64,000 nucleotides of DNA from NCBI RefSeq assembly GCF_001542855.1, contig NZ_LNBY01000018.1, forward strand, positions 62,001-126,000, given 5' to 3'. Below, piece by piece: positions 50,916 through 61,238 of this stretch. Position 1 is the stretch's first letter. Each line of letters opens with the position of its first letter. The notes beneath the pieces were generated by a model. The model had not been told where the DNA came from, made no database searches, and saw only the letters and a program-made list of their open reading frames with translations. The position numbers were made by a program, and so were the translations under genes. This stretch comes from Erythrobacter sp. AP23. GTDB taxonomy: Bacteria; Pseudomonadota; Alphaproteobacteria; Sphingomonadales; Sphingomonadaceae.

Positions 50916-51599
50916 TCACCTTTCATCCTCGCCATCAAACTCCTGTAATGCCTCGATCAATTCCTCGTCCGACCAGCCGGACGGACAGTGGCCCAAGGCG
51001 CCTTTATGCGTGTGCGCGGCGCTGCCATGCGCGCGCAGCGCCTCCAGCTCGCCCGGATCGTCGGGCCCCGGCGCGCCGGTCTCCACCTTCTCGCCCGCCG
51101 CGATCCGCCCGAGCAGCCGCTCGAAATCGCGCGCATGCCGCTCGGCGCCCGGCCCCAGCCGCCCGAAGGCCGGATTGCCGCCCAGCGTGAACCGGCCGAG
51201 CAGCGCGACGGTCAGCCGCTCGTCATAGCGGCGATAGCTGTCCACCTTTTCCCCCTGGAAATAGACCGGCACCTCCACCCCGTTGAGCGCGCGTTCGAGC
51301 GCGGCATGCGCGAGCACGTCGTAGGAGTGGTGGAAGGCGACCTCCCAGGCGAGATCGAACGCCCTGCCCTTCAATCGCGAGCGCAGGCGATAGGCCGACT
51401 GACGCGACATACCGACCGACTTCGCCGCCTCGGTCACCGAATGCGTGGCGGAGAGCGCGCGCAGGAAGCGCACCTGTCTTGCGAGCGACCAGCCGTCGTG
51501 ACGGGTGGCGGGCGCGGTGTCGGAGGGAGTGTCGGAGAGTGCGTCGGAGGGCTCGGGAGTGGCGGGAGCGGCGGGCGGGATGGGGCTGTGGCGGGTCAT
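50916..51599 (-). CDS. putative HTH DNA-binding protein of unknown role
   Basis: A 227-aa protein. After a Pro/Ser/Thr-rich start (TPEPSDALSDTPSDTAPATR), a helix-turn-helix is visible: RQVRFLRALSATHSVTEAAK then SVGMSRQSAYRLRSRLKGR. The middle (FDLAWEVAFHHSYDVLAHAA) and an acidic C-terminus are unassigned. It resembles proteins found in sphingomonads next to phage-like or regulatory genes, but I cannot name it. Divergent from the YaiI gene with an 86-bp gap. Confidence 0.6.
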   Translation of the reverse strand: MTRHSPIPPAAPATPEPSDALSDTPSDTAPATRHDGWSLARQVRFLRALSATHSVTEAAKSVGMSRQSAYRLRSRLKGRAFDLAWEVAFHHSYDVLAHAALERALNGVEVPVYFQGEKVDSYRRYDERLTVALLGRFTLGGNPAFGRLGPGAERHARDFERLLGRIAAGEKVETGAPGPDDPGELEALRAHGSAAHTHKGALGHCPSGWSDEELIEALQEFDGEDER

Positions 51600-51685
51600 C
51601 GTGCAGGATAAGGCACAAAACGGGGGGTGTAGGAAAGTTTACCTGCCGTTTACCTGCCCCGGCCGCCTGCGCTAGCGAGGCGCGC

Positions 51686-52138
51686 ATGAGCGCGCCCACC
51701 ATCCTCGTCGATGCCGATGCCTGCCCGGTAAAGGAAGAAATCTACCGCGTCGCCGAGCGCTACGAGGCGCAGGTCCGCGTGGTCAGCAACAGCGCCTTCC
51801 GCGTGCCGGTGAGCGAGTGGGTGAAGCGCGTGGTGGTCTCCGACGGCTTCGATGCCGCCGACGACTGGATCGCGGAGAATGCGGACGAACGCAGCGTGGT
51901 GATCACTGCCGACATATTGCTCGCCGAGCGCTGCCTCAAGGCAGGCGCGCGCGTGCTGAAACACGACGGCCGCGAATTCGACGCCGCCAGCATCGGCAGC
52001 GCCGTGGCCACCCGCGCGATCATGGAAGACCTGCGCGCCGGGATGGACGGCATGGGCTGCGGCCCACCACCGTTCAGCAAGGCGGACCGGTCGAACTTCC
52101 TGCAGGCGCTGGACCGGGTGCTGGTGAGGATGCGCTAG
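51686..52138 (+). CDS. YaiI/YqxD (DUF188) family protein
   Basis: A 150-aa PIN-like-fold protein. It begins with the diagnostic ILVDADACPVKEEIYRVAER, and VITADILLAERCLKAGARVL plus the glycine-rich GMGCGPPPFSKADRSNFLQA complete the family pattern. Aspartates of the DADAC motif could bind metal, as in PIN nucleases, but activity is not known. ATG 51686 fits; the frame upstream to 51479 is not coding. It converges with the Doc toxin gene (4-bp overlap of ends). Confidence 0.92.
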   Translation: MSAPTILVDADACPVKEEIYRVAERYEAQVRVVSNSAFRVPVSEWVKRVVVSDGFDAADDWIAENADERSVVITADILLAERCLKAGARVLKHDGREFDAASIGSAVATRAIMEDLRAGMDGMGCGPPPFSKADRSNFLQALDRVLVRMR

Positions 52139-52524
52139 GTCGCGACGATATGCTGGCGGAACCAGTCGGCGAGTTCGTCTTCGGACAATTCGCCGGCGGC
52201 AAGGGCGACGAAGGCGACAACCAGTTCGGCGTCGGTGGCATCGAGCGTGTGGCCATTGAGCATCAGGAAGGTTTCGCTCACCACCGCAGCGGTGCGCTTG
52301 TTGCCATCGACGAAAGGATGGTTGCGCGCGATCCCATAGGCGTAGGCTGCGGCCAAAGCCGCCGCGTCGGGCTCGCCATACTCGGCGAGGTTGCGCGGGC
52401 GCGTCATGGCGCTGTCGAGCATTCCGGCATCGCGAATGCCGTCACCCCCGCCATGCTCGGCCAGTTGCTCGGCATGCGCAGCGAGCGCCACTTCGGTGAC
52501 GATCCAGGTCCAGAGCGCGGGCAT
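52135..52524 (-). CDS. Doc-type (Fic-fold) toxin
   Basis: A 129-aa death-on-curing-family protein. The Fic motif is NHPFVDGNKR (His at residue 69), the Doc variant with Asp-Gly-Asn-Lys-Arg; Doc phosphorylates EF-Tu to stop translation. IRDAGMLDSAMTRPR is the usual N-terminal substrate flap. ATG 52524 is preceded directly by a TTG. It is downstream of an AbrB-type antitoxin gene, but 136 bp of repeat DNA separates them. The ribosome-binding GAGGGGG is in a hairpin. Confidence 0.9.
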   Translation of the reverse strand: MPALWTWIVTEVALAAHAEQLAEHGGGDGIRDAGMLDSAMTRPRNLAEYGEPDAAALAAAYAYGIARNHPFVDGNKRTAAVVSETFLMLNGHTLDATDAELVVAFVALAAGELSEDELADWFRQHIVAT

Positions 52525-52528
52525 CAAG

Positions 52529-52552
52529 CCCCCTCTTCTTTCGAGGAGGGGG
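52529..52552 (-). promoter_or_regulatory. hairpin covering the doc ribosome-binding site
   Basis: On the minus strand CCCCCTC (from 52552) and GAGGGGG (to 52529) pair perfectly across a 10-nt loop; GAGGGGG is the Shine-Dalgarno sequence five bases before the ATG at 52524. In mRNA this would sequester the toxin start. Confidence 0.6.
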
Positions 52553-52577
52553 TTGGGAGTGGTGGCGACCCCCTATC

Positions 52578-52655
52578 CGTCATGCCAGCGAAAGCTGGCA
52601 TCTCTGGCGTCAGGCAAAACCGATAGCGATCCCAGCTTTCGCTGGGATGACGTCC
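52578..52655. repeat. CCCAGC-type inverted repeat, copy 3
   Basis: CATGCCAGCGAAAGCTGGCA (about 52580) and ATCCCAGCTTTCGCTGGGAT (about 52630), each itself palindromic, are inverted to one another. It is placed between the antitoxin and toxin genes. Same family as 29470-29549 and 36879-36948. Confidence 0.7.
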
Positions 52656-52660
52656 ACAAA

Positions 52661-52888
52661 TCACTTCGCCAGCTCGCGCAGCGCGCGCTTGCGCTCGGCC
52701 ATGACCTTGCGCGCCGCCGCCATCTGCTCCTCGAAATCCGGCTCCCCGCCGACGAGCTCGATCCCGTTGGGCTTGAGCACCAGCGTCAGCTCGTCCCCCA
52801 CCTTCCGGTCGAGATGCGCCAGCACCTCCTTGGGCAGGACGATCCCAGCGGAATTGCCGATTTTTGTGATCTTGAGCGGCTTGTTCAT
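52661..52888 (-). CDS. AbrB/MazE-family antitoxin
   Basis: A 75-aa SpoVT-AbrB protein: KPLKITKIGNSAGIVLPKEV is the swapped-hairpin DNA-binding fold, then DRKVGDELTLVLKPNGIELV and a charged helix (FEEQMAAARKVMAERKRALR) that would wrap the toxin. It is the first gene of the TA pair, with the Doc gene downstream. AbrB-type antitoxins paired with Fic/Doc toxins are known. It starts 23 bp after the preceding same-strand gene ends. Confidence 0.88.
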   Translation of the reverse strand: MNKPLKITKIGNSAGIVLPKEVLAHLDRKVGDELTLVLKPNGIELVGGEPDFEEQMAAARKVMAERKRALRELAK

Positions 52889-52911
52889 ACTGGTGTTATA
52901 ACGCGAAGCGC

Positions 52912-53496
52912 CTAGGCCAGCAAGCGATTGCGCTTCTTGATACGCCGTAAGAACCTCTGCCTACTCCACCATCGCTTTAACCTTCGCAATCCCCGATAAT
53001 GCGTCCAGCGTTCACCTATACGAAGTTCGCGCTTCACATCTTCAATTTCCATCGGATGAAAGCGGCCAAAACTGTCTTCCAGCACGAACAAACGCCACGG
53101 ATCGAAGTGGACTTTCTCGTCATTCGGATCAGTTTGGTTCCGCTCTAAGGCCTCGACACCCAGTGGATGGATTGTCACGCACTCCCCCGGTTCGATTTTC
53201 ACGGGAAATCGGCGATCCTCCGCACCTAGCGCTGCTGCAGGTTCGTCATGGATACCCATCGAATAGGCACTTGTTTCACCAAGAGCACGAAAGCGAACAA
53301 GAATGAGAGGGCGATATCCCACATTGCAAATCAAAATTCGAATGCGCATCATATCCCCGAAGTGAGGAACGTCTCGAAATGTCACGCGGTCAACGTAAAA
53401 TGTGAGGCGAGGCCTATCTCTCCATGTTCGCCAGATTTCCCGGGAAAACGCCAGAAGTGCGAGGACGGTTGCGATAACAGAAAGCCATATGTCCAT
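52912..53496 (-). CDS. membrane-anchored hypothetical protein (partner of HEPN-like gene)
   Basis: A 194-aa protein. One N-terminal TM helix (MDIWLSVIATVLALLAFSRE) is followed by a cytoplasmic beta-rich domain (FYVDRVTFRDVPHFGDMMRI, RILICNVGYRPLILVRFRAL) and a very basic C-terminus (RRLKRWWSRQRFLRRIKKRN). No family recognised. It starts 5 bp after the gene at 53502 ends and is clearly lower in GC and different in codon use from the flanking genes, so the two were probably acquired together. Confidence 0.65.
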   Translation of the reverse strand: MDIWLSVIATVLALLAFSREIWRTWRDRPRLTFYVDRVTFRDVPHFGDMMRIRILICNVGYRPLILVRFRALGETSAYSMGIHDEPAAALGAEDRRFPVKIEPGECVTIHPLGVEALERNQTDPNDEKVHFDPWRLFVLEDSFGRFHPMEIEDVKRELRIGERWTHYRGLRRLKRWWSRQRFLRRIKKRNRLLA

Positions 53497-53501
53497 GATA
53501 G

Positions 53502-54398
53502 CTACAGAAAGTTTTCCCAGTCCCGCTTAGGCACCGTGTCGTCGTCGATCATCTTCCAATAAAGCTGGTCATGGTTTGCCCGACGAAGAAAGTCCGCAAC
53601 TACGAATAGAGTTCGTCGATAAACGTCTTGGGCCTGAGCCATATTTAAAGCTGGCGCATCATAACGAACCGCGACGTATTTGGGCAGCGTTTCCGCTACC
53701 ATCTGAACCTGATCATCTACGGGTGATGATAGTCTGTCTGCAACAGCTTTGGCCAGCTCGGTAAGGTCATGTCCAAGTGCTTTAATCTCTTTCTGCGTCG
53801 CGCCTTCCTTCAGCAGCACCGACTTTCCTACAAGTTCGCAAGCCATAGCTAGGCCTTGCGGTATCGATAAGTCGATTTCTCCAGCGACTAACTGCCTTGC
53901 TGAGGCTGTAAGCTGGTTTACTGCAGTCGCCAGCATGTTCTCGACGGCTTTGATTTTTGAATGGTAATTCACCTGAGCCATAAAAAGATCGACACCATCG
54001 AAGCCTTGGAATGTGAGTTCCCAGAACGCACTCGGGTGCGTTGCCCAGAGCCTCTCGACTTCGGGTTTGGTAATTGTGATGTAGTCGAGTGGCTTTATCG
54101 CTACGCGGCCAAAGCCCATCGGCGGCTTCAAGAAGTAGGAAATCGAGCGCGCCGAGACGCAAAGCGTCAGAAAGGCGCTGCCGTCATATGGAACCGATGG
54201 ATGCAGTTCACGATATCTTTCGCGAAACCAACCCTCCTGTTTCAACGCAGTCATTATATCGCCCGACTGCTCCCCCCAAATTTTGGCCGCTTGAAATGGG
54301 CGCTCCAAAGCAGGGACGCCGTCATCAGCTAGCTGCTCGTCGATGGCTAAAAACTGTTCCGGGGTTGGAGGCGGGCCATCGCCCCCGATGATTGTCAT
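53502..54398 (-). CDS. HEPN-like hypothetical protein
   Basis: A 298-aa protein beginning MTIIGGDGPPPTPEQFLAID. The N-terminal half is of unknown fold. Residues about 165-240 are all-helical and resemble HEPN domains: LAMACELVGKSVLLKEGATQ then KEIKALGHDLTELAKAVADR, with the Gly-His-Asp-Leu motif seen in many HEPN proteins; a clear RxxxxH ribonuclease motif is not seen. It abuts thiC directly (TAG then ATG), with GGAGGGAG at the end of thiC as ribosome-binding site. Lower GC than thiC. Confidence 0.65.
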   Translation of the reverse strand: MTIIGGDGPPPTPEQFLAIDEQLADDGVPALERPFQAAKIWGEQSGDIMTALKQEGWFRERYRELHPSVPYDGSAFLTLCVSARSISYFLKPPMGFGRVAIKPLDYITITKPEVERLWATHPSAFWELTFQGFDGVDLFMAQVNYHSKIKAVENMLATAVNQLTASARQLVAGEIDLSIPQGLAMACELVGKSVLLKEGATQKEIKALGHDLTELAKAVADRLSSPVDDQVQMVAETLPKYVAVRYDAPALNMAQAQDVYRRTLFVVADFLRRANHDQLYWKMIDDDTVPKRDWENFL

Positions 54399-56733
<2,335 letters not shown>

Positions 56734-56799
56734 GCGAAATCTCTCCTCTTGGCGGATGGAGAGCGGACCCTTGGCATGTGCCGCCCACTCCCTCCGCCG

Positions 56800-56888
56800 A
56801 TGCTAATCGGTTCAGGTTCGACGGGTCGGGCAGCGCAACCTGCCCCTCTCAGCCCAAAGCACGAAGACTCTGCTGGCTCCCCGGGGTT
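56800..56888 (-). ncRNA. TPP riboswitch (THI element)
   Basis: On the minus strand GGGGAGCC (about 56882) begins the element, followed by GGGCTGAGAGGGGCAG, then CGACCCGTCGAACCTGAACC (ends about 56806). These are the helix P1 start, J2-3 CUGAGA and the P4-P5 pyrophosphate-binding ACCUGA of the THI element. It should repress downstream expression when thiamine pyrophosphate is plentiful. It leads the run 56335 gene-thiC and probably the genes after them. Confidence 0.93.
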
Positions 56889-57010
56889 GGCTGGAATTGT
56901 ACGCACTTGCACCGTCCCTGTCGAGCCGAACCCGCCATGCGTCGGTTTGCCCCGCACCGTCCTATCGCTATAGCGGCCCCACCACCCCCTAAGGAGAGGA
57001 TTCAACCGAT

Positions 57011-59065
57011 ATGAAACTTCGCGCGCCGCTCACCGCCGCCGCCTTGCTCGCCACCGCCTCGATCGCCGCGCAGGCGCAGGCACGGCCGATGACCCCCGAA
57101 GACGTCGCCAAGCTCGAAAGCGTCGGCACCATCGCCGTCTCGCCCGATGGCAGCCGTGTCGCCTATACGACCGCGCGGCTTCCCGACGTCACCGAAGGCG
57201 AGGAGAACGGAACCACCACGCAGCAGCTGTCGATGGCATACGGTCCCGGCAATGTGCGCGAGTTCCTGCCCGACGACATGAATGTGAGCGGCGTGCAGTT
57301 TTCGCCCGATGGCCGCATGGTCAGCTTCCTGTGGGCCGACGGAGACGATAAAACCGCCGTATGGGGCATCCCCGTGGATGGCGGCGCACAGCGCAAGCTC
57401 GCCGGTGTCGATGGCGCGGCCGTGCGCTCCTATGCCTGGTCGCCCGATGGCAGCCATATGCACCTGCTGGTCGCGGCGGAAGAGGACAAGGATCGCACCA
57501 AGCAGAGCGAGGCCGGCTTCAATTCGGTCGTCTACGAGGAGGAGCAGCAGCTCAACCGCCTGTTCCGTGCGCGTATCGGCGGCGAGCCCGATGCCGAACC
57601 GCAGGAAGTCAGCGTTCCTGGCTACGTCACCTCGTTCCAGATCGCGGACGATGCGCGCATCGGCGTGATCGAAACTGCGCCCACCACGCTGATCGACGAC
57701 CAGTACGTCAACAAGAAGGTCAACATTCTCGACATGGCCTCGGGCGATGTGCGCCTGGTCATCAACACGCCGGGCAAGATCGACGATGTCGAAATCTCGC
57801 CCGATGCGAGCCAGCTGGCGCTGATCGCAGCGGTCGACATGAACGATCCGGCGGCGACCACGATCCATTTCGTCGATACCGCCACCGGCACGGTGACGCC
57901 ACATAATGCGGGTGCCCCCGAAGCGGTGGTCGACGTCGAATACATGGATGACGGCCGCCTGATCGCGGCAGTGCATGTCGGCGCGCAGAGCGTGCTGCGC
58001 ATCCACAATCTCGACGGTTCGCTTGCACGCGAAATCGATCCCGGCGCGCTGATCATCAGCAATGTCGAGACCGAGGGTTCGGTCATCGCGGTCGAAGCGA
58101 GCGCGCCGCGCCACCCGACCGAACTGTTCCGCCTCGACGGTGACAGCTTCACCCGCTGGACCAGCCATAACGCGTGGCTGAGCGAAATCGACTTCGGCGA
58201 GCAGCGCACCTTCCGTTACACCGCGCGCGACGGTCAGGAAGTCGAAGGCGTGCTGATCGAGCCGGTCGGCGGCGCCCCGGCAGGCGGCGCCCCGCTGATC
58301 CTCAACGTCCATGGCGGGCCGGAAGCGCATGACAGCAATGGCTGGCAGACCGCCTATTCCAAGCCCGGCCAGGTCGCGGCGGGCCAGGGCTATGCCGTCT
58401 TCCTGCCCAACTATCGCGGCTCGACCGGCTACGGCACTGCGTTCTCCAAGCAGCACCAGGGCAATTACACCGACCCCGAATTCACCGATCTGGTCGATGC
58501 CAAGCGCGCGCTGGTCGCCGAAGGGATCGCCGATGCCGATCGCGTGGGCGTGACCGGCGGATCCTATGGCGGCTATGCCACCGCCTGGTCCTCGACCCGC
58601 TGGAGCGAGGAGTTTGCAGCGGGCGTGATGTTCGTCGGCATCTCCAACCAGATCAGCAAGTTCGGAACCGGCGACATCCCCTACGAGATGTACAACGTCC
58701 ACAGCCGCGCCTGGCCGTGGGACGACTGGCAGAAGATGCTCGAGGTCAGCCCCATCTATCATGTCGACAAGGCGGAAACCCCGCTGCTGATCATGCATGG
58801 CGAGGAGGACACGCGCGTCGATCCGGGCCAGAGCCTCGAGCTCTATCGCTCGATCAAGATCCGCAAGCCCGATACGCCGGTGCGGATGGTCTTCTATCCG
58901 GGCGAAGGCCATGGCAACCGCAAGGCCGCCGCGCGCTACGACTACAATCTGCGCATGATGCGCTGGTTCGACACCTATCTGAAGACGGGCGACCGCAACG
59001 CCGCCCTGCCAGCCGAACGCCCCGAGCTTCCGGCCGGCACGACCGGAACCAAGAGCGAGGACTGA
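57011..59065 (+). CDS. secreted S9-family peptidase (prolyl oligopeptidase/DPP type)
   Basis: A 684-aa serine peptidase with a signal peptide (AALLATASIAAQAQA). The N-terminal half is a beta-propeller; the C-terminal hydrolase domain has GGSYGGYATAW (nucleophile Ser), Asp in HGEEDTRVDPGQ and His in YPGEGHGNRK. It cleaves dipeptides or oligopeptides in the periplasm. It is divergent from the TPP riboswitch unit and ends at a strong terminator. Confidence 0.92.
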   Translation: MKLRAPLTAAALLATASIAAQAQARPMTPEDVAKLESVGTIAVSPDGSRVAYTTARLPDVTEGEENGTTTQQLSMAYGPGNVREFLPDDMNVSGVQFSPDGRMVSFLWADGDDKTAVWGIPVDGGAQRKLAGVDGAAVRSYAWSPDGSHMHLLVAAEEDKDRTKQSEAGFNSVVYEEEQQLNRLFRARIGGEPDAEPQEVSVPGYVTSFQIADDARIGVIETAPTTLIDDQYVNKKVNILDMASGDVRLVINTPGKIDDVEISPDASQLALIAAVDMNDPAATTIHFVDTATGTVTPHNAGAPEAVVDVEYMDDGRLIAAVHVGAQSVLRIHNLDGSLAREIDPGALIISNVETEGSVIAVEASAPRHPTELFRLDGDSFTRWTSHNAWLSEIDFGEQRTFRYTARDGQEVEGVLIEPVGGAPAGGAPLILNVHGGPEAHDSNGWQTAYSKPGQVAAGQGYAVFLPNYRGSTGYGTAFSKQHQGNYTDPEFTDLVDAKRALVAEGIADADRVGVTGGSYGGYATAWSSTRWSEEFAAGVMFVGISNQISKFGTGDIPYEMYNVHSRAWPWDDWQKMLEVSPIYHVDKAETPLLIMHGEEDTRVDPGQSLELYRSIKIRKPDTPVRMVFYPGEGHGNRKAAARYDYNLRMMRWFDTYLKTGDRNAALPAERPELPAGTTGTKSED

Positions 59066-59086
59066 TCCTCTCGGCTCATGAAAACG

Positions 59087-59118
59087 AGGCCGCGCGACCC
59101 TGCGTCGCGCGGCCTTTC
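59087..59118. terminator. bidirectional terminator
   Basis: AGGCCGCGCGAC-CCTGC-GTCGCGCGGCCT followed by TTCC on plus and preceded by AAAACG (T-run on minus). It separates the convergent S9 peptidase and monooxygenase genes and suits both. Confidence 0.85.
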
Positions 59119-59137
59119 CGTGTCCGCCGCCGGTGGC

Positions 59138-60940
59138 TCAGCTGAATTCGAGACCCTCGAATTTTCCCGATTTGCGCCACTGGTCGATATGGTTGAAGAA
59201 GCCAAGCGCCCCCGCTGGATGGCCGAGCGCGAACCGTTCCTGCTCGCCATAGCCCTGCCCTTCATTGTTGTAATAGCCGGGTGTGCATTCGGTACTGCCC
59301 AGGCGCGCGCCCGGACCGGTGAGCAGGAAATCGATCCACTTCTGTTCGGCCTGCGCGCTCGGCTCGACCGTCGCGTGGCCTTCGCTTTCCGCGTGGTTGA
59401 CCACGCAGGCCACAGTGTCTGCGTGGTCGACGAGATTGTGCGGATAGTTGGCGATGAAGGCCGCGGCCTGGTTCTGCTGGACGAAGAACATGTTGGGAAA
59501 GCCGTGCACATGCAGCCCGTGGAAGCTGCGCATGCCGCCCGCCCAATAATCCGACAGCGTCTGCCCGCCACGCCCGGTCACATCGTATCCCGCGCGCTCG
59601 GTGAAATCGGTGCCGACTTCGAAGCCCGAGGCATAGACGATGCAGTCGACCTCATATTCTTCGCCATTGGCGACGACGCCCTTGGCGGTGATCCGCTCGA
59701 CGCCCTTGCCATCGGTATCGACGAGGTGCGTGTTGGGCCGGGTAAAGGCCTGGAGGTATTCATCGTGGAAGCACGGGCGCTTGCACAGCTGGCGATACCA
59801 GGCCTTGAGCTTCTCGCCCGCTTCGCCGCCGACGATGGCTTCGGCGCGCGCACGAATTTCGCTCATCTTCTCGTTATCGGCATCCTCGAAGGCGGCCATG
59901 ATGCCTTCGGGCGTACGTTCTTCGGGCGGCATGTCGACGACTTGCGCGCGGATGCGCTTGCCGAGATCGGTCCAGCCGTCATCGACGAGATCTTCCGCCG
60001 GGAAGCCGACACCGAGATTGGCGACGAAATTTTCCTGCCACTGCTTTTGCCAGCCGGGTCCGGTAACGCTGTCGAACCAGTCGCGTTCGAGCGGGCGGTT
60101 GTTGCGTTCGTCGACGCTCGACGGCGTGCGCTGGAAGACGAACACTTCCCTGGCATCGCGGGCGACCTTGGGCACGACCTGCACCGCCGTGGCACCCGTA
60201 CCGATAATCGCCACGCGCTTGTCGGCCAGCCCCGTCATCGGCTCGCCTTCGGGCGTCCCGCCGGTGTAGCCATAGTCCCACCGACTGGTGTGGAAGCTCT
60301 TGCCCTCGAACTGCTCTATCCCGGGCAAGCCCGGCAATTTGGCGACATGCAGCGGCCCCGTGCCCATGCCGACATATTTGGCGGTGAATTCGTCGCCGCG
60401 ATCGGTCCGCACGATCCACAGCCTGCGACCTTCGTCCCATTGGACGTCGGTTACCTGCGTGTGGAACAGCGCGTTGTCGTAGAGGCCGTACTGCTTGCCG
60501 ATGCGGCTGCAATGGTCGCGGATTTCGGGAGCGTGAGCGTATTTCTCGCTCGGCATGTGCCCGGTTTCCTCGAGCAGCGGCATGTAGATCATGCTCGCCG
60601 TGTCGCATTGCGCGCCGGGGTAACGGTTCCAATACCACGTCCCGCCGAAATCGCCGCCTTTTTCGACGATGCGATAGTCGTCGATGCCCGCTTCCTTGAG
60701 CCGCGCCCCGACGACCAGCCCGGCAAAACCGCCACCGATGAAGGCAAAGGTCACATGGTCGCTGACCGGATCGCGCTCTTCACGCGGCGTATAGGGATCG
60801 ATGGCGAGACCGGAGAATTCGCTTTCGAGCCGCTTGTATTGCGCCGAACCGTCGGCGCGCAGCCGCTTGTCGCGCTCCTCGGCATATTTGCGCCGCAGAG
60901 CCTCCTTGTCGATCATGCCGTCCTTGTGGGCCGTAGCCAT
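59138..60940 (-). CDS. Baeyer-Villiger-type flavin monooxygenase
   Basis: A 600-aa FAD/NADPH enzyme. FAD-binding GGGFAGLVVGARL is near residue 75, and the BVMO fingerprint FEGKSFHTSRWDY (FxGxxxHxxxW) is followed by a second Rossmann motif VAIIGTGATAVQVVPKVA. The N-terminal 60 residues are an extension of the family. It would insert oxygen next to a ketone, giving esters. A role in terpenoid or steroid ketone catabolism is inference. ATG 60940 was chosen for its fit to family starts. Convergent with the S9 gene. Confidence 0.92.
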   Translation of the reverse strand: MATAHKDGMIDKEALRRKYAEERDKRLRADGSAQYKRLESEFSGLAIDPYTPREERDPVSDHVTFAFIGGGFAGLVVGARLKEAGIDDYRIVEKGGDFGGTWYWNRYPGAQCDTASMIYMPLLEETGHMPSEKYAHAPEIRDHCSRIGKQYGLYDNALFHTQVTDVQWDEGRRLWIVRTDRGDEFTAKYVGMGTGPLHVAKLPGLPGIEQFEGKSFHTSRWDYGYTGGTPEGEPMTGLADKRVAIIGTGATAVQVVPKVARDAREVFVFQRTPSSVDERNNRPLERDWFDSVTGPGWQKQWQENFVANLGVGFPAEDLVDDGWTDLGKRIRAQVVDMPPEERTPEGIMAAFEDADNEKMSEIRARAEAIVGGEAGEKLKAWYRQLCKRPCFHDEYLQAFTRPNTHLVDTDGKGVERITAKGVVANGEEYEVDCIVYASGFEVGTDFTERAGYDVTGRGGQTLSDYWAGGMRSFHGLHVHGFPNMFFVQQNQAAAFIANYPHNLVDHADTVACVVNHAESEGHATVEPSAQAEQKWIDFLLTGPGARLGSTECTPGYYNNEGQGYGEQERFALGHPAGALGFFNHIDQWRKSGKFEGLEFS

Positions 60941-61238
60941 GTCTCTCTCCCCCGCCGCGTCAGTCTCGATTCGCAACCGAAACATCATGCGTCGTCCAGG
61001 GAGGCGCGGCAAGAGGCCCGCATGCCGGGACCTGAGGAATGTCGGCCCATCGGCTTGCCGGACTGGCATGCCCTCTTGCCCAGGGGCTCGGCGCCGAACG
61101 AGCCGCGCCCGTTCCGGCTCGGGACGGCAAGTGGGGGGCGCGGACCTCCCGTGGTGGTTCGCGCGAGTGCGCGGACACGTATATTCCCGCATACGAGCGA
61201 AACACGGGTGCCCCTAGTTCGTCGGGGGGAGCCGAGAG
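60941..61238. other. 298-bp gap between divergent genes
   Basis: Between the monooxygenase start and the TauE/SafE gene. I see no gene with coding character; it holds GC-rich stretches and a ribosome-binding GGGGGGAGCCGAGAG directly before the ATG at 61239. Promoters for both directions are presumably here but no clear -35/-10 is visible. Confidence 0.4.
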
